From positions 59,961-123,960 of the forward strand of contig NZ_SKCI01000006.1 in the NCBI RefSeq assembly GCF_005434965.1: 64,000 nt of DNA. The letters are read 5' to 3'. Below the pieces are notes generated by a model. It made no database searches and had not been told where the DNA came from. It saw only the letters and a list, made by a program, of their open reading frames with translations. Positions 8,485-16,318 of the stretch are shown here, piece after piece. Numbering within the stretch: the first letter of the stretch is position 1; each line of letters starts with the position of its first letter. Source of the DNA: Marimonas lutisalis (GTDB taxonomy: Bacteria; Pseudomonadota; Alphaproteobacteria; Rhodobacterales; Rhodobacteraceae). The position numbers and the translations under genes are program-made.

Positions 8485-9237
8485 ATGAAAGTTCTGTGTC
8501 ACACCCTTCTAGCACTTGTCCTGCTGACCGGCGCCGCGCTCGCCGATGCGCCTGCGCGAGTGACCGTTTTTGCGGCCGCCAGCCTCCGCGATGCGCTCGA
8601 TGCCGTGGCCGAAAGCTACGATGGTGCGCGGATCGTCGCCTCCTACGGCGGCAGCGCCGCTATGGCGCGACAGGTGGCCCAGGGCGCCCCCGCTGATCTG
8701 GTGATCCTGGCCAATCCGCAATGGATGGACTGGCTCGAAGGGCAGGGCGTTCTGATGCCCGACAGCCGGCGCGATCTGCTCGGCAACCGGCTGGTGCTGA
8801 TCGGCCCTGCGGGGGCCGCGCCGCTCGACGCATCGGAACAGGCCATGCTGGCCCGTCTCGGCGATGGCCGGTTGGCCCTGGGGCAGGTCAACGCCGTACC
8901 CGCCGGCATCTACGCCAGGGCCTGGCTCGAAAGCGCTGGCCTCTGGCCCGCGCTCGCGCCCCACCTCGCCGAAACCGAGAACGTCCGCGCCGCGCTGGCG
9001 CTGGTGTCGCGCGGCGAGGCGCCATTGGGCGTCGTCTATGCCTCCGACGCGCAGGCCGATCCCGGCGTTTCCGTGCTTTATGACATTCCCGCCGACAGCC
9101 ACCCGCCCATCACCTATCCCGCGGCCCAGGTCTCAGACAGTCCCGCCGCGGCGGCCTTGCTTGCCTATCTCTCCGGCCCGCAGGCAGCAGTTATCTTTGC
9201 TGCGCATGGCTTCACGCCGCTCGGGGTTGCACAGTGA
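8485..9237 (+). CDS. modA: Molybdate ABC transporter substrate-binding protein
   Basis: 250 residues with an N-terminal signal peptide (hydrophobic CHTLLALVLLTGAALA, cleavage probably after ALA near residue 21) for export to the periplasm. Family motifs: TVFAAASLRDALDAVAE, SYGGSAAMARQVAQGAPADL and LGQVNAVPAGIYARAWL; the small-residue anion pocket (AASL, GGSA, PAG) binds molybdate or tungstate. First gene of modABC; its stop overlaps the start of modB. No ModE gene or clear ModE palindrome is visible in the 183-base divergent promoter region. Confidence 0.95.
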   Translation: MKVLCHTLLALVLLTGAALADAPARVTVFAAASLRDALDAVAESYDGARIVASYGGSAAMARQVAQGAPADLVILANPQWMDWLEGQGVLMPDSRRDLLGNRLVLIGPAGAAPLDASEQAMLARLGDGRLALGQVNAVPAGIYARAWLESAGLWPALAPHLAETENVRAALALVSRGEAPLGVVYASDAQADPGVSVLYDIPADSHPPITYPAAQVSDSPAAAALLAYLSGPQAAVIFAAHGFTPLGVAQ

Positions 9238-9926
9238 TGCTCGGCCCCGAGGAACTCGCGGCGCTGACACTCTCGCTCAAGGTTTCGCTCTGGGCGGTTC
9301 TCGTCGCCTTGCCGCTTGCAATCCTCACGGCCTGGGCCCTTGCGCGCCGCAGCTTCTGGGGCAAGCCGGTGCTCAGCGCGCTGGTGCACCTGCCGCTGGT
9401 GCTGCCGCCGGTCGTCACCGGCTACCTGCTGCTTCTGACCTTCGGGCGCAACGGTCCGGCCGGCGCCTTTCTCGAAAACGCGTTCGGCCTCGTCTTCGCC
9501 TTCCGCTGGACCGGCGCGGCGCTGGCCGCCGGGATCATGGGTTTCCCGCTCATGGTGCGCGCCATCCGGCTTGCGTTCGAGGCGGTCGATCCCAAGCTGG
9601 AACAGGCCGCCGCCACGTTGGGCGCTGGCCGTGCGCGGGTGTTTTTCACCGTGACCCTGCCGCTCATCGCGCCCGGCGTGCTGGCGGGCGCCGTGCTAGG
9701 CTTTGCCAAGGCACTGGGCGAATTTGGCGCCACCATCACCTTTGTCGCCAACATCCCCGGCGAAACCCAGACGCTGCCCTCGGCGATCTACGCCTTCCTG
9801 CAGGTGCCGGGCGGCGAACCGGCCGCGCTCCGCCTTGTCGCGCTCGCGCTCATCGTCGCTGTGGGCGCAGTGTTGATGTCCGACTGGCTTGGCCGCCGCG
9901 TTGCCGACAGGATCGCCGGCAAATGA
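9237..9926 (+). CDS. modB: Molybdate ABC transporter permease
   Basis: 229 residues from the ATG at 9237 (an adjacent GTG at 9234 is the other possible start). Five membrane segments are apparent. The EAA loop that contacts the ATPase reads EQAAATLGAGRARVFF with a following LPLIAPGVLAGAVLGFAKALGEFG (in pieces: LPLIAPGVL, FAKALGEFGAT), typical of ModB/CysT permeases. The start overlaps the modA stop and the end overlaps the modC start (ATGA), indicating translational coupling. Confidence 0.95.
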   Translation: MLGPEELAALTLSLKVSLWAVLVALPLAILTAWALARRSFWGKPVLSALVHLPLVLPPVVTGYLLLLTFGRNGPAGAFLENAFGLVFAFRWTGAALAAGIMGFPLMVRAIRLAFEAVDPKLEQAAATLGAGRARVFFTVTLPLIAPGVLAGAVLGFAKALGEFGATITFVANIPGETQTLPSAIYAFLQVPGGEPAALRLVALALIVAVGAVLMSDWLGRRVADRIAGK

Positions 9927-11014
9927 CGCTGACCCTGGATATCCGCCAGCGCCTCGGCGCCTTCACGCTTGAGGCCGCGTTTCAGGCGGGGCCGGGTGTC
10001 ACCGCGCTTTTCGGGGCGTCGGGGGCTGGTAAATCCTCGATCGTCAACGCCATCGCCGGCCTCTCGCGCCCCGATGCCGGGCGCATCGCCTTCGCTGGCA
10101 GCGATCTCTTCAATGCCGAAACGGGAACGCATCTTCTAGCTCACCACCGCCGCGTGGGCGTGGTGTTTCAGGACAACCGGCTTTTCCCGCATTTCTCGGT
10201 CGCCCAGAACATCCGCTATGGCGCGCGGCTCGCGGGGGGCGTGGATGCGGCGCAGGAAAGCCGCATCACCGATCTGCTGGGCATCACCGCGCTGATGAAC
10301 CGCCGCCCCGGAGCGCTCTCGGGCGGTGAAAAATCCCGCGTCGCGCTGGCCCGTGCGCTGCTGATGCGTCCGCGCCTGCTCTTGATGGATGAACCGCTTG
10401 CCGCGCTCGATGGCCCGCGCAAAGAGGAGATTCTGCCCTATCTCGAACGCCTGCGCGATCAGGCCGGCCCGCCCATCCTCTACGTATCGCATTCCGTGGC
10501 CGAGATCGCCCGCCTGTCCGACCATATCGTGATGCTCGATCAGGGCCGGGTCCTGCGCGCCGGTCCGGCCCAGGACCTACTCTCCGATCCCGCCCTGATG
10601 CCCCAGTTCGGCATCCGCGAGGCGGGCGCGATCCTCACCGCGACGGTCGAAGCGCATGCGCCTGACGGGCTCAGCCGGTTGCGTATCTCCGGCGGCGCGC
10701 TCTGGGTCATGGGCGTCGGCGCCCCGGTGGGCACCCGTCTGCGGCTGCGCCTGCTCGCTTCCGACATCATCCTTGCCGCCGAGGCCCCCCGCGCCATCTC
10801 GGCGCGCAACGTGCTGCCGGTCACGGTCGAGACGGTTCAGCAGGGGCACGGGCCCGGTGCCGCCGTGTCGCTGCGCTGTGGCGAAGACCGCCTGCTTGCA
10901 CGCATCACCTCGCGCGCCGTGGCTGAAATCGGCCTCGAACCCGGCCGCGACTGTTTTGCCATCCTCAAGGCCACCGCGATTGCGCGCAGCGATATCGGCT
11001 CGGTTCAGGCCTGA
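9923..11014 (+). CDS. modC: Molybdate ABC transporter ATP-binding protein
   Basis: 363 residues from the ATG at 9923; the frame is open far upstream but that part is antisense/shadow over modAB. Walker A GASGAGKSS (about residues 31-39), signature LSGGEKSRVALARAL, Walker B LLLMDEPLAALD, then His in YVSHS. The C-terminal 70 residues (ISARNVLPVTVETVQQG, ITSRAVAEIGLEPG) form the MOP/TOBE domain that binds molybdate and can down-regulate transport. It energises ModB at the inner face of the membrane. Converges with the next membrane protein gene, overlapping it by 10 bases. Confidence 0.95.
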   Translation: MTLTLDIRQRLGAFTLEAAFQAGPGVTALFGASGAGKSSIVNAIAGLSRPDAGRIAFAGSDLFNAETGTHLLAHHRRVGVVFQDNRLFPHFSVAQNIRYGARLAGGVDAAQESRITDLLGITALMNRRPGALSGGEKSRVALARALLMRPRLLLMDEPLAALDGPRKEEILPYLERLRDQAGPPILYVSHSVAEIARLSDHIVMLDQGRVLRAGPAQDLLSDPALMPQFGIREAGAILTATVEAHAPDGLSRLRISGGALWVMGVGAPVGTRLRLRLLASDIILAAEAPRAISARNVLPVTVETVQQGHGPGAAVSLRCGEDRLLARITSRAVAEIGLEPGRDCFAILKATAIARSDIGSVQA

Positions 11015-11790
11015 CGCCCGCGCAGCGCCGACAGCCCGGCCAGCCACGGCACCGCCGCCGCCAGCCCCACCAGCGTGCCGCCGCCGGCCCCCAGCACCGG
11101 AAAGGCCGCGGCCACCACCAGCGCATAGATCACCAGCGTCGTCAGCCCGATCGGATAGCTCTTGACCATCGTCACCACCGGCGCCCGCCCATGGCGTGCG
11201 TGCAGGATCAGAAGCAGCGGAAAGGCCACCACCGGGAACCCGGCTAGCAGCCCTGACCAGACCGGCCCCACCAGGCCCGCGATCCCGGTGATCAGCAGCA
11301 CGGTCGCGGCTGCCATCCCGGCCCGGATCGCCACCTCCAGCGGGCCCAGCCGCGCCTGCCTCGCGATCCGCACATCCGCCATCTGCCGCAGGGCCCACCA
11401 GACCAGTGCCAGCACCGCGCAGGTAATCGCGACAGACAGCAGAACACCCGGCATCAAACCGCGCATCACCGCCGCCACGCCCAGGAACGCAACCGTGGCG
11501 ATCGCGCCCGCCCAAATCGCCGCGATCCATCCGGTGCCTCTTGCCACCGCCGCATAGGCCAGCGCCAGAACCGCGTTGGCCGACAGCCCGCCGATGGCGG
11601 CAAAAGCGGCCTCCCGGCCGAACTCCGGCCCCTGCTCCAGGGTCACGAAAAACAGGATGATCGCCAGGCCCAGCGGAAAGCCCGCCAGAATCCCGGCCAG
11701 CCGCGGGCTCACGTGCTCGGCCACCCAGGCCAGCCCCAGAACGGCGACCAGCGTAACCGCGATCTTGATCAGAAGAAGCGTGGACAGCAC
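11005..11790 (-). CDS. Multi-span membrane protein with internal duplication
   Basis: 261 residues, very hydrophobic, about eight membrane segments. Two similar blocks, PRLAGILAGFPLGLAIILFF (residues 29-48) and a second around 167-187 (VWSGLLAGFPVVAFPLLLIL), occupy equivalent places in the two halves, suggesting a duplicated four-helix unit as in small transporters. I do not recognise the family; a transporter role is inference. It ends inside the last codons of modC on the opposite strand and starts 6 bases after the stop of trpA, which is upstream on the same strand, so it is probably co-transcribed with trpA. Confidence 0.72.
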   Translation of the reverse strand: MLSTLLLIKIAVTLVAVLGLAWVAEHVSPRLAGILAGFPLGLAIILFFVTLEQGPEFGREAAFAAIGGLSANAVLALAYAAVARGTGWIAAIWAGAIATVAFLGVAAVMRGLMPGVLLSVAITCAVLALVWWALRQMADVRIARQARLGPLEVAIRAGMAAATVLLITGIAGLVGPVWSGLLAGFPVVAFPLLLILHARHGRAPVVTMVKSYPIGLTTLVIYALVVAAAFPVLGAGGGTLVGLAAAVPWLAGLSALRGRQA

Positions 11791-11795
11791 CGCGC

Positions 11796-12587
11796 TCAGG
11801 CCCGGTGCGCCCCGTCCGCCAGCGATTTCACGAAGGCCAGCACATCGGCGGGGGCCTCGCCCTTGCCGATCCGGCTGACAATCGCGCTGCCCACCACCGC
11901 GCCATCGGCAACGCTGGCGATGGCCTCAGCCTTTTCGGGCGAGTTGATGCCGAAACCAACCACGATCGGCAGGTCGGTCGCGCGCTTGATCCGCGCCACC
12001 TCGGGGGCCACGTCGCCTGCGTCCGCCTCGGCCGCGCCGGTGATGCCGGTGATCGACACGTAGTAAACGAAACCGCTGGTGTTGGTCATCACCTTCGGCA
12101 GGCGCCTGTCATCGGTGGTGGGCGTCGCGAGCCGGATGAAGTTCATCCCCGCCTTCTGCGCCGGAATGCACAGCTCGTCATCTTCCTCAGGCGGCAGGTC
12201 CACCACGATCAACCCGTCAATTCCTGCCTTCTTCGCATCGTCCAGAAACCGGTCGACGCCGCGGCTGTAGATCGGGTTGTAATACCCCATCAGCACGATC
12301 GGGGTTTCGTCGTCGTCCTTGCGGAACTCGGTGGCCAGTTCCAGCGTCTTCTGCAGCGTCATGCCGCCTTCCAGCGCGCGCTGCCCGGCCAGCTGGATCG
12401 TCGGGCCGTCAGCCATCGGATCGGTAAAGGGCAGGCCCAGCTCGATCACGTCTACGCCGGCGCCCGGCAGGCCTTTGACGATCTCCAGCGATGTCGCGTA
12501 ATCCGGATCGCCGGCCATCACGTAGGCGACAAAAGCCTTCTTCCCGTCCGCCTTCAGCTTGGCGAATTTGGCATCGATCCGTGTCAT
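11796..12587 (-). CDS. trpA: Tryptophan synthase alpha subunit
   Basis: 263 residues, normal length. It cleaves indole-3-glycerol phosphate to indole and glyceraldehyde-3-phosphate and passes indole to TrpB. Seen: [11 protein letters not shown], the catalytic-Glu block [19 protein letters not shown] with the second catalytic Asp in [38 protein letters not shown] (phosphate site) and [10 protein letters not shown]. trpB is not adjacent in this window, so the gene is separated from the rest of the pathway. A membrane protein gene follows 5 bases downstream. Confidence 0.96.
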   Translation of the reverse strand: MTRIDAKFAKLKADGKKAFVAYVMAGDPDYATSLEIVKGLPGAGVDVIELGLPFTDPMADGPTIQLAGQRALEGGMTLQKTLELATEFRKDDDETPIVLMGYYNPIYSRGVDRFLDDAKKAGIDGLIVVDLPPEEDDELCIPAQKAGMNFIRLATPTTDDRRLPKVMTNTSGFVYYVSITGITGAAEADAGDVAPEVARIKRATDLPIVVGFGINSPEKAEAIASVADGAVVGSAIVSRIGKGEAPADVLAFVKSLADGAHRA

Positions 12588-12879
12588 GCTGTCCCTCCCC
12601 GGGGGTGAATGTCTGTTCCGGGCGGTTTGCAGAAAATCGGCGGAGAAATCAATTGCCCATTGCGTTGCGCCGGGGCAGGGGAGCGCGCGGTGCGTTAACC
12701 CCGGCGGTTAACAAAGCGTTGCGATTTTCCCGGCAGCCGGATGTCAGCTGGGCGGTGCACGCAAGTCACCCCCCTGATTTCCGATCGCGCGCTGGTCTTA
12801 ACCTTTGTTTCGCAGGGGTTGACCATGGGCCCCTTCGCCCCCTAGATGCGCCCGCAATCTGCGCTGAAAGGACAGTATC

Positions 12880-13977
12880 ATGGGCTTCAAGATGGGCATC
12901 GTCGGCCTGCCGAACGTGGGCAAATCCACGCTCTTCAACGCGCTGACGAAAACCGCCGCCGCACAGGCCGCGAACTTCCCCTTCTGCACGATCGAGCCCA
13001 ATGTAGGCGAGGTCGCCGTTCCCGATGAACGTCTTGATAAACTTGCGAAAATCGCCGGGTCCAAGCAGATCATCCCGACCCGGATGACCTTTGTCGACAT
13101 CGCCGGCCTGGTCAAGGGCGCCTCCAAAGGCGAGGGGCTCGGCAACCAGTTTCTCGCCAATATCCGCGAGGTCGACGCCATCGCCCACGTGCTGCGCTGT
13201 TTCGAGGATGGCGACGTGACCCATGTCGAAGGCCGCGTCGATCCGGTGGCCGATGCCGAAACCATCGAGACCGAACTGATGCTCGCCGACATCGAATCGA
13301 TCGAGAAGCGCCTGCAGAATATCGTCCGCAAGGTCCGCGGCGGCGACAAGGAGGCCGTGCAGCAGGAACGCCTTATGAAACAGGCGCTTGAGGTCCTCGA
13401 AGCGGGCAAGCCCGCCCGCGTTGTCGAGGTCGATGACGAGGATGCGAAGGCCTGGAAAATGCTCCAGCTGCTGACGACGAAGCCGGTACTCTACGTCTGC
13501 AACGTGTCCGAGGAAGAGGCCGCCACCGGCAACGCCCATTCCGAGGCCGTGGCCCGCATGGCCGAGGCCGAGGGCAACGCCACCGTCGTGATCTCGGCGC
13601 GGATCGAGGAAGAGATCAGCCAGCTCGACGATGACGAGGCCGCCATGTTCCTCGAGGAAATGGGCCTCTCCGAGCCGGGGCTCGACCGCCTGATACGGGC
13701 CGGTTACGAGCTGTTAAACCTTGAGACGTATTTTACCGTTGGCCCGAAAGAGGCGCGCGCCTGGACAATCAAACGCGGCACGCTCGCGCCGCAGGCTGCC
13801 GGCGTCATTCACGGCGATTTCGAGCGCGGTTTCATCCGCGCCGAAACCATCGCCTATGCCGATTACATCGCCTGCAACGGCGAACAGGGCGCGAAAGAGG
13901 CCGGCAAGATGCGCGCCGAAGGCAAGGGATACGAGGTCAAGGACGGCGACGTTCTGCACTTCCTGTTCAACGCGTAG
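12880..13977 (+). CDS. ychF: Redox-regulated ATPase YchF (OBG-like)
   Basis: 365 residues. MGFKMGIVGLPNVGKSTLFN contains the P-loop; FPFCTIEPNVG is the G2-like region, DIAGLVKGASKGEGLGN the G3 region, and NVSEEE replaces NKxD, which explains the ATP preference of this universally conserved family. A coiled-coil arm and a C-terminal TGS domain (FTVGPKEARAWTIKRGTLAPQAAG, given in two parts: FTVGPKEARAW, GTLAPQAAGVIHGDF) complete it. It associates with ribosomes and stress responses. The last codons FNA-stop are followed by a 12-base tandem copy encoding FNA-stop again. Confidence 0.96.
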   Translation: MGFKMGIVGLPNVGKSTLFNALTKTAAAQAANFPFCTIEPNVGEVAVPDERLDKLAKIAGSKQIIPTRMTFVDIAGLVKGASKGEGLGNQFLANIREVDAIAHVLRCFEDGDVTHVEGRVDPVADAETIETELMLADIESIEKRLQNIVRKVRGGDKEAVQQERLMKQALEVLEAGKPARVVEVDDEDAKAWKMLQLLTTKPVLYVCNVSEEEAATGNAHSEAVARMAEAEGNATVVISARIEEEISQLDDDEAAMFLEEMGLSEPGLDRLIRAGYELLNLETYFTVGPKEARAWTIKRGTLAPQAAGVIHGDFERGFIRAETIAYADYIACNGEQGAKEAGKMRAEGKGYEVKDGDVLHFLFNA

Positions 13978-13992
13978 TTCAACGCGTAACCG

Positions 13993-14020
13993 GGCCCTGG
14001 TCGGGCCGGATTTGATTTTC
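13993..14020 (+). terminator. Weak terminator after ychF
   Basis: A five-base stem (GGCCC/GGGCC, five-base loop) followed by a T-rich GGATTTGATTTTC lies just after ychF. The stem is short, so the call is tentative. Confidence 0.35.
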
Positions 14021-14225
14021 TGCGTTCGGCGCGTTAAGGTGCCGTCATGAAAGTCACAAGATAACTATATGATTTTCAAAGCCTGTTTGCGCAAACGCAA
14101 GCGGGTGGTCGGTGGGTGGCCCGCGCGTCAATCACACCAGAACGCGTGGTTCCAACCCGCTGCTTTCCCCCATCTGAAAAGCCCGGCGCTAAACAAGCCG
14201 GGATGGATATTGAGGAGCAGAAAAA

Positions 14226-14474
14226 ATGTCTACTGCATTGAAAATGCAAGAAAAAATCGAGACCCCTACCGAAGCGGACGATACCCCGGACCCGCGCGCA
14301 GTGCGCGAGAAGGCCGCGCTGGATCAGTCCCAGATGGCCGAGCTGATGGGAATGAGCGATTTCGGTTACAGCGCCTGGGAACGCGGCCACCGCCGCCCTG
14401 GCGGTCCGGCCTACCAGCTGCTGCGCCTGATCGACGCCGACCCCGATCGCGTGCTCAAGGTCCTTGCCGCCTGA
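14226..14474 (+). CDS. Small helix-turn-helix (XRE-like) protein
   Basis: 82 residues; ATG preceded by GAGGAG at a good distance. The first 27 residues are polar and acidic; residues about 28-80 form a Cro/CI-type HTH (LDQSQMAELMGMSDFGYSAWERG, in parts: LDQSQMAELM, YSAWERGHRRP), similar to the C-terminal HTH of MqsA/HigA-type antitoxins. No toxin gene is adjacent, so it is more likely a stand-alone regulator. It is the last protein gene before the tRNA and is followed by no clear partner. Confidence 0.75.
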   Translation: MSTALKMQEKIETPTEADDTPDPRAVREKAALDQSQMAELMGMSDFGYSAWERGHRRPGGPAYQLLRLIDADPDRVLKVLAA

Positions 14475-14552
14475 ATTATCCCACCAGGGAGAGCGAATTT
14501 TTTAGCGCATTCGCCCTTGTCCCCGCCCGCCCGGATCATTAAACGGGTCGGC

Positions 14553-14642
14553 GGAGACGTGGCCGAGTGGTCGAAGGCGCTCCCCTGCTAAGGGAGTAGG
14601 CGGGAAACCGTCTCGAGGGTTCGAATCCCTTCGTCTCCGCCA
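14553..14642 (+). tRNA. tRNA-Ser (GCT anticodon)
   Basis: The 7-base acceptor stem GGAGACG pairs with CGTCTCC; discriminator G and an encoded CCA follow (14640-14642). The anticodon stem-loop TCCCC-TGCTAA-GGGGA gives anticodon GCT, reading AGC/AGU serine codons. A long variable arm and the GGTTCGAATCC T-arm complete a class II tRNA of 90 bases. The accessory DNA begins just downstream. Confidence 0.96.
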
Positions 14643-14666
14643 CTAACACTTCGCGAACCCGAGATG

Positions 14667-14695
14667 AGGTCCCTAGCGGGGCCTTTTTTCTTTTT
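14667..14695 (+). terminator. Intrinsic terminator of tRNA-Ser
   Basis: AGGTCCC, four-base loop TAGC, GGGGCCT (one G-T pair), then TTTTTTCTTTTT. A classical stem plus U-run placed 25 bases after the tRNA. Confidence 0.85.
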
Positions 14696-15247
14696 GGTTC
14701 AAAGGGGTTTAACGAGGCCATGCGACTTTCGGAGACTGGACCTTAGCCCGAAATCGGTCTCCGAACGCCCCGCGTCTCTTTCCATCCGCCCTCCATCCAG
14801 ATCGGGACGGATTTGAAACTGGACGTCTTTTCAGACGCTTGGCGAGAATAGACTGCGCCGCAGTTGCGGTGATTTTGACCGCTAGGGGTGCAAACAGAGA
14901 CACCCGAAGGCGGCGTGATTGTGCGGGCTGATGCGAAAGACCGCGAGAAGTCTCTGATGACAACGAGGCTTTCCGCTCATAGCTTGGCGGCATGTCGAAT
15001 GCGCCCAGGACATATGAAGAAAACGACCCGTTAGTCGCGGGTTTCTTTGCGATGCTGACCGACGATATTGCTGAGCCCCGCTATTGCACAACCGAGCATC
15101 GCCGAGTGCTTCTGACCGATCGGCGCGAGGCGGGCGTCGAATTCGAGGGGCGAAGACAGAACGTCGCTGAAGCGAACTTCGGTGGGGAGCCGACCAGCGG
15201 GCATCGACGATCGATGATTACCAGATGAACAAGGTATAAAGTCTAGA
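14696..15247. other. Gene-poor junction between tRNA-Ser and accessory DNA
   Basis: About 550 bases with no convincing gene. A 78-residue frame at 14992-15228 has a segment (DPLVAGFFAMLTDDIA) that faintly recalls the C-terminal part of PrlF-type antitoxins, but the rest does not follow and no YhaV-type toxin is present; it could be a decayed remnant. No attachment repeat of the tRNA 3' end was found in this stretch. Confidence 0.4.
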
Positions 15248-15874
15248 ATGCCGACCTGTGATGTTTGTGGAGAGCCGATTGTTTTCAGGTACGTTGATGG
15301 GCGCCCGACGCCGATCCACACCAATGGTGGTTGGTGCCGGGGTTTCCGGGTCTCTCGTACATCGTCGGATAGTTCCCCTTTTCGCTCTCTGCGCTCGTAT
15401 GTTGTTCCAAACGCGACTTGCCCAGTTTGTGGTGAGACGGTCTTTTTCTATCAGTCGCCCAACGGTGGAAGAGTCTTCTTCGATGACCTTGGCTGGCCGT
15501 GGCCAAAACATCCGTGTACCGACAACAAACGTCCGACAGGAAAACCAAGGCGCCCAAAGCGTACGGGCAATATCTTGGCTTTCCGAGCGCGGGATGGAGC
15601 TCAACTCGCCCTCTATGATCTAGATGACTTCGAGGACTTGGACGGCCGCTACAAGTTCATCTTTCGTCGCCAGGACTCCAACAAGCGACGGACCGGTATT
15701 CTGAAAAAAGCGACGATGAAAAAAGGAGGGCTGAAGCTCGACGATTTCTTCGATGCGCCTTCCTTTGTGGTGGATCTCGACAAAAGCTCGGCTACCGGAC
15801 TACGCGTTGATTTCATCTGTGCCAGGCTCGGCAAGATTGTCCGGATCAAGATGTCGAAAGACGCAAACAATTGA
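15248..15874 (+). CDS. Zinc-ribbon-like hypothetical protein
   Basis: 208 residues. Cysteine pairs CDVC (residues 4-7) and CPVCGE (about 58-63), a WCRG, and a His/Cys pair in WPKHPCTDN suggest two zinc-binding knuckles. The block FFYQSPNGGRVFFDDLGWPW resembles a motif I have seen in scattered hypothetical proteins on genomic islands. The C-terminal half (LYDLDDFEDLDGRYKF, FDAPSFVVDLDKS) has no recognised domain. It lies between the tRNA and the prophage and is read towards the prophage recombinase module. The ribosome-binding site is weak. Function unknown. Confidence 0.7.
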   Translation: MPTCDVCGEPIVFRYVDGRPTPIHTNGGWCRGFRVSRTSSDSSPFRSLRSYVVPNATCPVCGETVFFYQSPNGGRVFFDDLGWPWPKHPCTDNKRPTGKPRRPKRTGNILAFRARDGAQLALYDLDDFEDLDGRYKFIFRRQDSNKRRTGILKKATMKKGGLKLDDFFDAPSFVVDLDKSSATGLRVDFICARLGKIVRIKMSKDANN

Positions 15875-15934
15875 TGGCTGTCGATTTCTAGGCAGAACAG
15901 ATACGGGCGAACCGACGAACCGAGCTTTTTGGTC

Positions 15935-16318
15935 TCAATCAAATACTCGCATCGGCTGCTCCTGCCATGTCTTCCCAGCAAGAAAACACAAATCGTAAAG
16001 ACTGACCGCCGACGCCTCGCGGCCGCAGGTCAGTCGCTTGAGCACCTCTGGCGCGAGGTATGCCAGCCGCAACTGGCGGCTAACATGCCGCTCAGCCAGA
16101 CCGACGGCATCGGCCAGTTCCTGGATTGTCGCGAACTCACCTGCCTCCATCCAGCGGCGCCAGCTCCATGCGCGGCCGATGGCGCGCAGGATGTGAGGAT
16201 CCTGTGCCTGATCCGCGCTAGAGGCGTGCTCGGCGGGGGGCAGAATCTTCGGTCTCCCGTTCTTCTTGCGCAGCTTGAGAGGGATCAGGATGCGGATCGT
16301 GTCGTCAGGCTTTGTCAT
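15935..16318 (-). CDS. Recombinase-linked HTH protein
   Basis: 127 residues from the ATG at 16318, which overlaps the recombinase stop by four bases (ATGA). The middle (TIQELADAVGLAERHVSRQLRLAYLAP, in parts: IQELADAVGLAERHVSRQL) is a ParB/KorB-like helix-turn-helix; the start is basic (LIPLKLRKKNGRPK). This small protein regularly follows serine recombinases of this subfamily in alphaproteobacteria. It may act as a directionality or accessory factor; that is inference. Last gene of the four-gene leftward operon. Confidence 0.82.
   Translation of the reverse strand: MTKPDDTIRILIPLKLRKKNGRPKILPPAEHASSADQAQDPHILRAIGRAWSWRRWMEAGEFATIQELADAVGLAERHVSRQLRLAYLAPEVLKRLTCGREASAVSLYDLCFLAGKTWQEQPMRVFD

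Noticed and set aside
8864..9922. Long upstream part of the frame that contains modC
   Set aside because: It runs over modA and modB in another frame and has a shadow composition (Arg/Pro/Gly); modC starts at 9923 with an ATGA overlap.
14992..15228. 78-residue frame with a PrlF-like segment
   Set aside because: Only about 16 residues resemble the antitoxin C-terminal helix, the AbrB-like head is missing and there is no toxin gene; kept only as a possible remnant.
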